A DNA stretch of 64,000 nucleotides from contig JAZKJV010004141.1 of the NCBI GenBank assembly GCA_037367405.1, positions 1-64,000 of the forward strand. Reading direction: 5' to 3'. A program made the translations under genes and the position numbers. The notes under the pieces were generated by a model that worked only from the letters and a program-made list of their open reading frames with translations, had not been told where the DNA came from and did no database searches. Within the stretch, counting starts at the first letter, position 1, and every line of letters begins with the position of its first letter. This document shows positions 52,659-64,000 of the stretch, in pieces. This stretch comes from Ottelia alismoides (Eukaryota > Streptophyta > Magnoliopsida > Alismatales > Hydrocharitaceae).

Positions 52659-54975
52659 TGTTGGGTAAATGAGCAACTTATTACTCCATGGAACCCTAGG
52701 CTTTCTTATATAGGGGAGAGACCTATGGATAAATTACATAAGATAACCAAAGGAAAAGAAAGTTGAGAAAACAATACATAAACATGTTATATCTCTACAC
52801 TCCCCCTCAAGATGGAGCATAGATATCAATCACGCTCAGCTTGGATGTACACTTCTGGAATGGTCCTCTGTGGAGTGCCTTGGTAAAGATGTCTGCTGTC
52901 TTGTCCCCTGAGATGACATGAGACTTGGAGATGAAGCTCTTTTGAATCACGTCTCGTATATAGTGGCAATTAACTTCAATATGGTTTGTCCTCTCATGGA
53001 CTGCATGATCATTTGCAATGAATAGTGCAACTTGATTATCACATTTCAATGACATAGGAAGAAGCACATCTATGTGTAGTTCAACTAGGATTGCTCGAAC
53101 ACACATCACTTCTGCACTAGCCTGTGCCATAGCGTTGTACTCGGATTCAACACCAGCCCTGGCTACCACAATCTATTTCTTGCTTTTCCAAGAAACAATT
53201 GAACCATCAACGAATATAGCAAAGAATGACGTAGACTTCCTATCTTTAGGACAACCTACGTAGTTTGCATCTGCGCGTGCTGAAACAATGACATCTTCTC
53301 CTTTTCTGAATAGCAGCCCTGCACTTGGTGATGATTTCAGATACCTTAATATCATATGTATAACATCCATATGTACCTGATGTAGTTGCTCCATAAATTG
53401 GTTGACCCGACTGACTGCATAGATGTCAGGTCTAGTGTTGGTTACATAAAGAAAGTTTCCCGCCAGCTCTCTTTATCTTCACTTATCTACCTCATCTATG
53501 TCGTCATCATACAATCTCATGCTTGGATCTATAGGTGTAGACACTGGTCGACATCCAAGCATGCTTGCCTCACTTAGCATGTCAGTAACAAACTTTTTTT
53601 AGGTCATCACAAGACCCTGCTGATTCCTCACAAACTCTAACCCAAGAAAATATCTTAGGGTGCCAAGATCTTTGGTGACAAACTGATTGTCTAGAAATTC
53701 TTTCGCCCTTTTTATGCATTGACTATCGTCACCTATAACCAATATATCAACATATACCACTATAACCATTGATCTTCTGGAGGCTTTCTGTATAAAGAGA
53801 AAATGATCATCATTTGACCTTCTGAACCCTTCTTCTCAAACAAATCTGAGAGCATTTGGGCTCTATTTAAGGCCATATATTGCCTTATGGAGTCTACACA
53901 CATGCCACTCTCTTCCTCAGTAGCGAACTCTGGAGGTTGTTGTATGTAGGCTTCTTCTTGAAGATCACTATATAAGAAAGCAAAGAAATCATTTTAACAT
54001 CAAGCTGGAACAGTGGCCAATCACGTATCACTGCAACAACAAGGAGAACCCGTAGGGTAGAATGTCGAGCAATAGGAGAGAAGATCTCTAGATAATCCAC
54101 CCTATACGTATGAGTAAAGCCTTGTGCAACCATCCTGGCCTCGTACCTATCAAGGCTCCCATCAGCATGATACTTCACAATAAAGATCCATTTGCAGCTT
54201 ACTACGGATGACCCATTAGGTGCATGTAGGACCAATTGCCTCGGGACTGTAAAGCAACCATCTCCTCCTCCTTTGCTTTGCGCCACTTATTATTTTCTAA
54301 GGCCTCTTGATAAGTCCGTGGAATATGCACAATAGTCAGAGCAACCGCAAATCGCCTGAAGTCTCTTGCAAGGCGATCGAACGACACTTGAGAAGAAATA
54401 GTATATAATGCACATGTACGTCTTTGCTTCTGAATAGCAATCGATACATCAAGATCATCAGGTGTATCATCAAGAAGCTCTCGTGTTGCACCCGTCTACA
54501 ATATATCTCACTGAGACACATCTTCAGTGCCATCGTTAGAAATATTGTATTCAAGATATACCTCATGCGTGCTGGATGACGCGCTTTGAACATGATCATG
54601 ATACTACCGTCTATTATAATGAAGTGGTAATGGTGGGATAGGGATAATGTGTTGTAGGACAGGGGACAGTGGAGGTGATGGCTTAGGAGATTCAGATAGT
54701 GATGATGGTGGTGACACTGGAGGTGATGATATAGGTGGTGGATATATATATTTTGTTATCAGAATCTGAGGGGGTCAATCGATCACCGGTTGGAGAGAAA
54801 AACATTATAAACTCAAAAATATAACATCAACATTGATATAATATTTCATGTGCACGGGATCATAATATTTATATCCCTTCTGAGTCCTACAATATCCCAC
54901 AAACACACATTTGACTGCTCGAGGAGAGAGCTTGTCGACTCCTGGAGAAAAATTATGGATAAAGACAATAGATCC
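52659..54975 (-). mobile_element. Copia C5 (minus strand), cut by C6
   Basis: 3' LTR 52659-52799 (141 bp, + strand TGTTGGGTAAAT...TATCTCTACA), polypurine tract in reverse CTCCCCCTCAAG at 52800-52811, then pol in the minus strand. The left flank is ACACC (52654-52658). C6 is inserted at 54976 and the remaining half of C5 is outside the window. Confidence 0.85.
52807..54975 (-). pseudogene. Copia C5 pol: integrase C-terminus, RT and RNase H
   Basis: Reading from 54975 downward: SIVFIHNFSPGVDKLSPRAV and CVFVGYCRTQKGYKYYDP (integrase C-terminus); a decayed linker; RT with VSCKWIFIVKYHADGSLDRY, GFTHTYRVDYLEIFSPIARH and LFQLDVK. A break at about 53990 loses the NAFLYGDL block and later pieces are scattered over frames down to 53400. 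RNase H follows (VGCPKDRKSTSFFAIF, SWKSKK) with a stop at 53173, then ARAGVESEYNAMAQ to the end at DIYAPS (52807). It is clearly non-functional. Confidence 0.8.
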
Positions 54976-55043
54976 TGTTGGGGGAAAAAATGAAGTGTTG
55001 TTTATTCCTGGGAACACTAGGCTTTCTTATATAGAGGAGAGAC

Positions 55044-57687
55044 TGTTGGAAATGCGAGCCCACGGCGAGCCATTATGCAATAAATGTTATTGCAATTCAC
55101 TCCTTAATCTGAAATGAAGAATACATAATTTGCATAATAGGTCCCTTAGTACAATTAGGGTTATATACCATGGCCATCTTAACGATCATACAGCTGTTGA
55201 TTCAATTATTGAATCATAGAGGCTGGTGCTTAGATGAATATCTAAAGAGTTAGATTGAGGACTCATCAAGCACCGTCAGATGATTGTTAAGAGATGATCT
55301 CCAGCCTGAGTAGGAGATGGCAATCCTTATCTCTGAAGGCTGATATCTGACCGACCTCTTGATGCAGGTCCTCTGCATAGGAATAGAGATTCGGAGGTGT
55401 CAGATTAGTTAGGTCAAAGAGTTGACTTAACGAGATCGAGATAACCAAAGTCCTATATCATATGCTGTCATGATATAGGCACGCATCCTCTGACCGGAGA
55501 CAGATGTGTTGCTATATGTCTAAGTATGTACATTTGGCAGACCAATAGGTTGATGACCTAATCAAGGTCTATACACCGGCGCGCTGGTGTGCATATAAGG
55601 GCATATGAGTAATACGATCTCTCAAAGGGATCATACAGGTTCAGTTACTGAACCGGAAGACATGAGCTCACTCATGAGATATTGGGAAGAATCAAATTCC
55701 GTGCGCACGGTCGTCTCGCTTTGAAAGCTTGACTGAATTTGTAGGTTTGATATATACTTTTGGAAAGTATATGATCAAGACCTAGGTATGATATATGCTT
55801 TTGGAAAGTATATGATCGATACCGACTCCCAATGATCGAATGAGAAACTTACTGATAAAACCATGAAGTAGACAGTATAAAGTTGATCGAATACTTCGGG
55901 TTTAGTCTGAGTCTTCCAGTATGCAGGATGTACAGGTATTGGGAATACCTGAGGGTGATGTGATCATAAACGATTGTACAACCATGACGCTTCCATTCCT
56001 AGGGAGTGATGAAACGGGTCTGGATTTTAGTGACTCCTCTCAGTAGAGAAGTGATCTGATCTTGGTCCAAGTGTTGGACATTGATCTGAATGTGATTCAG
56101 ATACAATGAGAAGATTAGATTTACGGTCTTGATTTAATCAAGCATCTACGGGAGGCTCGCGATCTGGATTTGAGATACGATCTCAATATCCATGTCACTA
56201 TACGTGGAACAATACAATCGCCCTGTCCTTATCTCCAAGTATCTGCGGAGAAAGCGCATTATCCTTGAAGGAGTTCATGGATAATTCTATTGTTGATATA
56301 TGTATCCAAGCATTGAGAAAATGGATAATTAAATGTGATTTAATTATGATGAGTAATATGAATTTGATTCATATTATAAAGAGAGTTATCTTAGATAATT
56401 AAATGAGATTTAATTATCAAAGATGTAAATAATGTGAATGTGATTCATATTATTTGGACACAAGAGAATAGAGATCCAAGATGATTAAATATGATTTAAT
56501 TATCATGGATATGAATAATGTGGATAGCAATATCCATATTAGTCATATATATTATAAATGTGATTTATAATATATAAGAGAGAGCTATTTGTAATTTACA
56601 TTTGTTAATTAAATGTTAATGTGAATTGGATTCACATTGGACATCAAATTGAAAATGTAATTTACATTTTATTTTGGGTTGTGAATGTGATTCACAAATT
56701 TTCAATGGCATGATTGCAATGTTCACAAAATAAATTGGATTTATTTTTTGTGAAATAATTTGCAACAAAAGTTATTGCAAATAATGGAGATTACATAAAA
56801 GGTGAAATAGCCACCTTCCTAATGGAGGAGGGTGGACGACCACCACTCCCATTAGGAAAGGGAGGCCGTCCCCCCTCTCCACATGGAAGGAGGCTTTCTC
56901 TCCTTTCATTATCTCCATGTATTGATGATTTAATTTTGTAATTAAATTGTGTTGATTTATCAACATATATTTAATTTAAATTAAATTAATTGTTGTTGTG
57001 TTTTTAGCAACAAATCATGACCATTGAAAGAAACACAAATTAATGTGGACCATTGGATTTGTGTTGACACATGGATTGAGATCCATGGATCCCAAAACCC
57101 TATAAAAGGAGAGGCACCCCATTGCTCTTCTTGACACATAAGTTGAGGCAACAAATCTCTCTCTCTCTCTCATTCTCTCTACACGTCCTCTCTCTATCTC
57201 TCTCATGTGGCCGTCCACCATGGATGCCCTAGAGAGGTTCTCCATTACCGCGGCATCGTCGTTATGCTGCCCGATGATTTGCTCGTGGATCTCCGTCTCC
57301 TTCGGTGCGCCCCGCTCGTGAAGAAGACATCGGATCTCGTATGTCGAGATCAGGAGATCCGCCGCTTGGATCATCAACATGGATTGCGAGAAGCACGCGG
57401 TTCATCCCCGCGCTCGCAAGCGTCTCCTCCGTCAGATCGGACTTGAGACATGAGGTCTCTTTGTTTAGAGACTCGATCGCAACCACGCTTCAAGAGGTAA
57501 ACCTAATACTTGTTTGTGGTTTAGACGAAACGATCCGAGAAGTGTTCTTGGATCATGTGGTTTCGTCGCAAGAAATTTTTTTAATTTCCGCTGCATAGAA
57601 CAACTAGTGCGACTAGTCGTTCTTCGTCGTATTCGATGCGACGCTCACGCTTCCGTGATGTGCTTGAGGATCTAACCATATCCTTCG
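55044..57687 (+). repeat. 5' LTR of Z2
   Basis: Starts TGTTGGAAATGCGAGCCCAC, ends ATATCCTTCG (CA end mutated). TATA box CCTATAAAAGGAG at about 57099. CT microsatellite 57152-57180. Mini-hairpin array about 56325-56770. Confidence 0.85.
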
Positions 57688-60437
57688 AGTGGTAACAGAG
57701 CCTTAGGTCGGTGGTTTTGGATACGATCCATAAACCGAGGACGACTTGGGTTCATTAGGGTATGCGAAAGTTTTTCTTGCATTTCATTTTCGCATCTCTG
57801 TTTTGATATTATTTTCGGCGCTGTTTGAATTGTTTAAACACGAAAATAATAATTGGATTTTGTTCCCCATTAAATAAGGAAACCGTAGGATCTGAGTTTG
57901 CGTGATTTCGATTCCGTTTGCTCTAGATATGCTCATTTTAGTGAACATGTATCCACTGTTTCGGGGACTGCGGATCATGACGTAATTAAGATGTTAATTA
58001 CGGATTTGAAACGCCTTGAAATACGTGCAAATCACTTGGGTTCTGTTGTAAATCAAGTTAGCAAACTTTAGAAATTTACTTTGCTTAATTTGGATTTAAA
58101 TTGATTGAGATATGATATTTTTAGTAAGTGAGGGTCACTGTTGGAAATACTTTCCTAATCAAGAACCTAGTGATTGTCATTTAATTAATTAGTGAAATTA
58201 AATTGTTTAATTTCCTGGAATAATTATGCATAAATATTTGTGAAATATTTAATGATAATTATGTCCTTAAATGACTTTGCCCTAACCAACAAATGATTAG
58301 ATGTGATCTAGATCAAGATTGGTTACATGATCTACATGATCAACATTCCAACAAACATGTTGCTTGAATAGGACTTGGGATTTGTTTAGCAAATCTCATT
58401 ATAATGTTAATCAAAATTGTTTTGATTATTACTATATGGTATAATTTCGGTTGAAGAACCGATGATCATCTCAAGTACAAAATGATCTATTTTGCATTAT
58501 CCTTTCCCGAGGTGGATATGGTGTCTAGTCGGAGAGCATTGGGGTTGCGGGTTGCAACGTATGTGGTCCGTCCCACTATCGTCGGTACTGGCCATGACAG
58601 CGGGTAGGGTTAGTATAATGCTTAAGAAATCATGATGTATTTCTAATTATTAAAATTCGAAATAATACGTATTTGAGATAATACCATAATTCAAGTAACA
58701 ATTAAAAATTGTTTGTTGGATATTAATTGGATCATTAATTTAATATGATTAGATTAATTGGAATCCAATTAAAATTAAGACACTCTATTATAAATAGATG
58801 TGTTATTTCCCTTGGAAGAATTAATCATAATGAATATGATTCATAATGATTAATTAGAATTTGAATATGATATGGAGGATCACATAAGTGACATCCATGG
58901 TCTCCCGTCAAGGCGAAGGGTTCCGTCGCCAGATATTGTATGTAGGAGACGCCTGTCCGAAGTGACAACTCCTGCATATGATCCATTTGGATCGGGCTCT
59001 TCGCTTCTCGAAAGAGTAAGGACGTATGCGTAGTGACCCCAATATCGGGTCCTCATATTATTGGGGCGATATTGGATTGCGCATAGCGAGTTGTATTCCT
59101 GTTGACGGTTGGTTCAATTAATGACGGGTCAACATTGCCTTAGGGGTGGTGGGCCCGGGTGTTAAAGACCGAATTGGGAGATGGCAGTTGAACTTGCAAG
59201 GCGGAATGTGTTCCCGCTTCTTTTTATCCGAGTTGTAGGTTCTCATATTATTGGGATGCAACAAAGATAAGGAAGGAGATCCCAGATCTTGTTGAGATAT
59301 AATGGTAAGTATATCTCTTACATTGAAAGTGATTAAGGGAATGAACTTTCAGTGTTGACAAGACAAGACAACTTTGATATAAAAATCCTAAATCAAAGTA
59401 ATATATATATATATTTATATATTTATGCAAATTTCTTATTTCAGATAATCCTTCATTAAAACCCACTCAATGACATACTCAATAATAACCAGTAAAATAT
59501 CATGGATTGGACTCATGATCCAGATATTGTACTTGCAATTGGACACATAATGTATGTGGTTGCAATGAGCAAGTTTCCTCATAATAATGAGGAATGACAA
59601 TTAAATAGATAATAAGGCTACAATCCTAGGGTTTGTATGTCTCTATAGTCTTGATCTCTCATCGGATGTACTTTGGAAGTGACATGTCGATGATGATCGC
59701 AATTGTCAAATAATCCTTATAAAATTAATGAAGATATTCTGGCATACACATGTGCCCTTGACATTTAACATGAATGAGATGGTTCACTGCATCATGCAGA
59801 ATGGTGGCTCTATAAGAGATGATGTATTCAAATTGTTTGAGTACCTACCTGAACCTATGTTTTAAGAGTTTAGATGGATGTAGATGATGAGTGTCATCAT
59901 TCTACTATCTATACTCTGGTCATTCATGAAGCTTCATAATATTCATATTGTATGAATTTAATGAAGCATGTATAAATGTTGAAATACTCTTACATAAGAG
60001 ATCCTTAGTCTTAAGCAATGGTTGCTTATAGATAAAGGGAGCACAGTGGAAGCATGGGTTGGACCAGAGTAAGAAGTATAATCAAAGAGTTGACTATACA
60101 TCTATGACTTCCATATGTCATTCGAAGAGTTGGATGAATGCCAATACTGCAATAAGTTGATGTGTTGATAGTATGACTATCAAGTCTATCTAGAATCCTT
60201 AGAGAAGGACTCGGATGGAGCATCAGATTAATCTACATAAATCATTGATAAGATAAAGTCAAATAATTGTATCTCAATCTTCTGATGACATTTGCAATAG
60301 GTTGCATATGTTTTAGAAGACTGGAAAAATTGATCTTAAAGGTTTATAGTTATCCACCTGATATTGATGCAATTGTTGCAACAATCTCTGTTGGATTGAT
60401 AGACTTGTTAATTTCAGTGGGAGAATCCTTAGTCTTA
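57688..60437 (+). other. Interior of Z2
   Basis: The first 1.77 kb matches Z1; the remaining ~970 bp (59470-60437) is absent from Z1. No gag or pol motif. The ORF at 60267-60491 runs into the LTR and has no recognisable domain. Confidence 0.7.
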
Positions 60438-62569
60438 GACCTAATCAAGGTCTATACACCGGCGCGCTGGTGTGCATATAAGGGCATATGAGTAATACGA
60501 TCTCTCAAAGGGATCATACAGGTTCAGTTACTGAACCGGAAGACATGAGCTCACTCATGAGATATTGGGAAGAATCAAATTCCGTGCGCACGATCGTCTC
60601 GCTTTGAAAGCTTGACTGAATTTGTAGGTTTGATATATACTTTTGGAAAGTATATGATCAAGACCTAGGTATGATATATGCTTTTGGAAAGTATATGATC
60701 GATACCGACTCCCAATGATCGAATGAGAAACTTACTGATAAAACCATGAAGTAGACAGTATAAAGTTGATCGAATACTTCGGGTTTAGTCTGAGTCTTCC
60801 AGTATGCAGGATGTACAGGTATTGGGAATACCTGAGGGTGATGTGATCATAAACGATTGTACAACCATGACGCTTCCATTCCTAGGGAGTGATGAAACGG
60901 GTCTGGATTTTAGTGACTCCTCTCAGTAGAGAAGTGATCTGATCTTGGTCCAAGTGTTGGACATTGATCTGAATGTGATTCAGATACAATGAGAAGATTA
61001 GATTTACGATTTTGATTTAATCAAGCATCTACGGGAGGCCCGCGATCTGGATTTGAGATACGATCTCAATATCCATGTCACTATACGTGGAACAATACAA
61101 TCGCCCTGTCCTTATCTCCAAGTATCTGCGGAGAAAGCGCATTATCCTTGAAGGAGTTCATGGATAATTCTATTGTTGATATATGTATCCAAGCATTGAG
61201 AAAATGGATAATTAAATGTGATTTAATTATCATGAGTAATATGAATTTGATTCATATTATAAAGAGAGTTATCTTAGATAATTAAATGAGATTTAATTAT
61301 CAAAGATGTAAATAATGTGAATGTGATTCATATTATTTGGACACAAGAGAATAGAGATCCAAGATGATTAAATATGATTTAATTATCATGGATATGAATA
61401 ATGTGGATAGCAATATCCATATTAGTCATATATATTATAAATGTGATTTATAATATATAAGAGAGAGCTATTTGTAATTTACATTTGTTAATTAAATGTT
61501 AATGTGAATTGGATTCACATTGGACATCAAATTGAAAATGTAATTTACATTTTGTTTTGGGTTGTGAATGTGATTCACAAATTTTCAATGGCATGATTGC
61601 AATGTTCACAAAATAAATTGGATTTATTTTTTGTGAAATAATTTGCAACAAAAGTTGTTGCAAATAATGGAGATTACATAAAAGGTGAAATAGCCACCTT
61701 CCTAATGGAGGAGGGTGGACGGCCACCACTCCCATTAGGAAAGGGAGGCCGTCCCCCCTCTCCACATGGAAGGAGGCTTTCTCTCCTTTCATTATCTCCA
61801 TGTATTGATGATTTAATTTTGTAATTAAATTGTGTTGATTTATCAACATATATTTAATTTAAATTAAATTAATTGTTGTTGTGTTTTTAGCAACAAATCA
61901 TGACCATTGAAAGAAACACAAATTAATGTGGACCATTGGATTTGTGTTAACACATGGATTGAGATCCATGGATCCCAAAACCCTATAAAAGGAGAGGCAC
62001 CCCATTGCTCTTCTTGACACATAAGTTGAGGCAACAAATCTCTCTCTCTCTCATTCTCTCTACACATCCTCTCTCTATCTCTCTCATGTGGCCGTCCACC
62101 ATGGATGCCCTAGAGAGGTTCTCCATTACCGCGGCATCGTCGTTATGCTGCCCGATGATTTGCTCGTGGATCTCCGTCTCCTTCGGTGCGCCCCGCTCGT
62201 GAAGAAGACATCGGATCTCGTGTGTCGAGATCAGGAGATCCGCCGCTTGGATCATCAACATGGATTGAGAGAAGCACGCGGTTCATCCCCGCGCTCGCAA
62301 GCGTCTCCTCCGTCGGATCGGACTTGAGACAGGAGGTCTCTTTGTTTAGAGACTCGATCGCAACCACGCTTCAAGAGGTAAACCTAATACTTGTTTGTGG
62401 TTTAGACGAAACGATCCGAGAAGTGTTCTTGGATCATGTGGTTTCGTCGCAAGATTTTTTTTTTAATTTCCGCTGCATAGAACAACTAGTGCGACTAGTC
62501 GTTCTTCGTCGTATTCGATGCGACGCTCACGCTTCCGTGATGCGCTTGAGGATCTAACCATATCCTTCA
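60438..62569 (+). repeat. 3' LTR of Z2 (5'-truncated)
   Basis: Begins at GACCTAATCAAGGTCTATAC, equal to 5' LTR position 55556, after a short filler ATCCTTAGTCTTA. Ends ATATCCTTCA followed by GAGAC. Confidence 0.9.
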
Positions 62570-62665
62570 GAGACCTATGGGTAAATTACATAAGATGAAT
62601 ATAAAGAAATAAAATATTAGAAGAGTACATAGGAACATAGAAATATCTCTTCATTCCCCCTCAAG

Positions 62666-64000
62666 ATGGAGTATAGATTTCAATCATGATGAGCTTGGAA
62701 GACCACTTCTGAAATGGCTCTCTGAGCAATGCCTTGGTAATGGTAAAGATATCTGCAATTTGCTCTCCTGAACTGACATGGGAGGTGGAAATCAAACCCT
62801 TCTGAATCATATCTCTAGTATAATGTCAGTCTATCTTAATATGCTTCATTCTTTAAGGGAATGCATATTATTTACAATGAATAGGGTAACCTGATTATCA
62901 CATTGTAACTGCACGGGTAGAGGTACATTTATATGCAAATCTGCTAACACTGCTCGAACCTTCATCATTTTTGTGCGTGCTTGTGCCATATCCCTATACT
63001 CAGATTCGACACTTGATCTAGCCACAACCGTTTGTTTCTTGCTTTTCCAAGAAACCAGAGAACTGCCCAACAAACACTGCAAAGCCCGAAGTAGACTTCC
63101 TGTCCTTAGGACACTGCATATTTTGCATCAACACATGCGGAATCAGAAAGAGTTGCTCCTTTCATGAATAGTAATCCTGCACATGGAGAAGATTTTAGAT
63201 ATCTCAAAATCATGTATATAGCATCTATATGTACCTGTCGTGGTTGCTCCATGAACTAACTCATCCGACTTTCTGCAAATGAGATATCAGGTATAGTAAT
63301 AGTAATATAGAGGAGCTTTCCCACCATCTCTCTATATCTCCTCCAGTCGACCTCATCTGTATCATTATTATATAGCTTCATGCTAGGATCTATAGGAGTA
63401 GTAGAGGATTGACACCCAATTATGACTGTCTCAACAAGCATATCTGTGTGACATACTTCCTTTGGGTCATAATAAGACCCCGCGCATTCCTAGCAAATTC
63501 TAACCCTAAGAAATACCTTAGGGTACCAAGATCTTTAGTAACAAACTGATGACCAAGAAATTCGTTTACCATTTTTATCCCCTGCACATCATCTCTTAAT
63601 AACAAGTATATCATCAACCTAAACCATGATGACAATAGTACCTCTAGGTATTCTCTGCACAAAGAGTGAATGGTCTGTATTTGACCTCTTGAACCCTTGC
63701 CTTTCAATCAGATCTGAGAGCTTTCGAAACCATGCTCTTAGACTTTGCTTGAGGCCATATATTGCCTTATGGAGTCAACAAACCTGCTGACACTCCCCCT
63801 CAGCAACAAACCCCGGAGGCTTCTGCATGTAAACCTCCTTATGTAGATCTCCATACAAAATGCATTTTTAACATCTAGATGAAACAAGGGCCAATCACGT
63901 ACCACTTCAACTGAAAGTATAACACACAGAGTCGAGTGATGAGCAACTGGAGAGAACATGTCCATATAATCCATGCCGTAGGTTTGAGTAAATCCTCGTA
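62666..64000 (-). pseudogene. Copia C6 RT and RNase H (runs off window)
   Basis: From the window edge down: DYMDMFSPVAHHSTL and LFHLDVKNAF (63974-63800), then a frame change; DDVQGIKMVNEFLG, FVTKDLGTLRYFLGLEFARN and MTQRKYVT (63600-63430; the YVDD box is disrupted to SWFRLMIYLL); DPSMKLYNNDTDEVDW and MVGKLLYITIT (63400-63300). RNase [20 protein letters not shown] at about 63060-63000, then CDNQVTLFIVN and further decayed sequence to the polypurine tract. Multiple frameshifts; pseudogene. Confidence 0.8.

Larger units (their letters stand above)
55044..62569 (+). mobile_element. Long-LTR non-autonomous retrotransposon Z2
   Basis: The 7526-bp element is flanked by a perfect duplication GAGAC (55039-55043; 62570-62574). 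5' LTR 55044-57687 (2644 bp); degenerate PBS TGGTAACAGAGCC at 57690; interior 57688-60437 with no retroviral domain; polypurine tract CAGTGGGAGAA (about 60415); 3' LTR 60438-62569, which lacks its first ~513 bp. The two LTRs are almost identical over their shared 2.1 kb, so the insertion is recent compared with Z1. Confidence 0.9.
54976..64000 (-). mobile_element. Copia C6 (minus strand), hosting Z2 in its 3' LTR; runs off the window
   Basis: The 3' LTR starts at 54976 (TGTTGGGGGAAAAAATG), is interrupted by Z2 after 55043 and resumes at 62575-62653 (total 147 bp without Z2). Polypurine tract in reverse TTCCCCCTCAAG at 62654-62665. Coding sequence continues in the minus strand to the window end. 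GATCC (54971-54975) precedes it as the candidate target duplication. It is inserted in the integrase C-terminal coding region of C5. Confidence 0.85.

Overview
This window looks like nuclear, non-coding-rich DNA of a flowering plant. It holds many Ty1/copia polyproteins, L1-type LINE fragments with a zf-RVT domain, a BED/DUF659/hAT-C transposase, and two short exons of a plant-specific EDM2-like gene. Species and lineage cannot be set from the sequence alone. No complete, undamaged protein-coding gene and no tRNA, rRNA or CRISPR locus was seen.

Host gene. Exon A (35407-35448, 14 codons) and exon B (51503-51613, 37 codons), both phase 0 on the + strand, join to read ...GDT-IVDFCCGANDFS..., the methyltransferase-like core of ENHANCED DOWNY MILDEW 2 (EDM2). 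The 16,054-bp intron between them is almost entirely transposable elements (TEs). The next intron starts at 51614 and has not ended by base 64000. If the gene is functional, most or all of the window would be its introns.

Layout. 1-1875: two degenerate LINE 3' modules. 1880-2303: minus-strand Copia leader and LTR (C14). 2304-5395: unclassified DNA, a Ty3/gypsy RNase H relic and a MITE-like element (N1). 5398-11980: Copia C3 with a hAT MITE in its 5' LTR and a non-autonomous LTR element (X1) in its gag. 12030-17417: Copia relic C4 cut by Z1, an element with 2.66-kb LTRs. 17418-32650: five-level nest, Copia C12 LTR > X2 > TRIM-like Y > hAT > Copia C1; the hAT also carries a 26-copy 80-bp satellite in an intron. 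33110-34283: LINE, Copia leader/LTR, snRNA-like promoter motif. 35449-51502 (EDM2 intron): Copia, RTE-like LINE and MITE relics, then N2 > X3 > chimeric Copia C2, then relics C10 and C11. 52116-64000: minus-strand stack C7 > C5 > C6 > Z2.

The best leads are the TE-packed EDM2-like gene, the X-family LTR promoter in which an snRNA-type USE motif sits exactly 33 bp from TATA in all five LTRs, the array of mini-hairpins with an AAT-NNG-ATT core in the Z LTRs, and the higher-order satellite inside the hAT intron. Element names (C1-C15, X1-X3, Y, Z1-Z2, N1-N2, Q) are local labels for this report.
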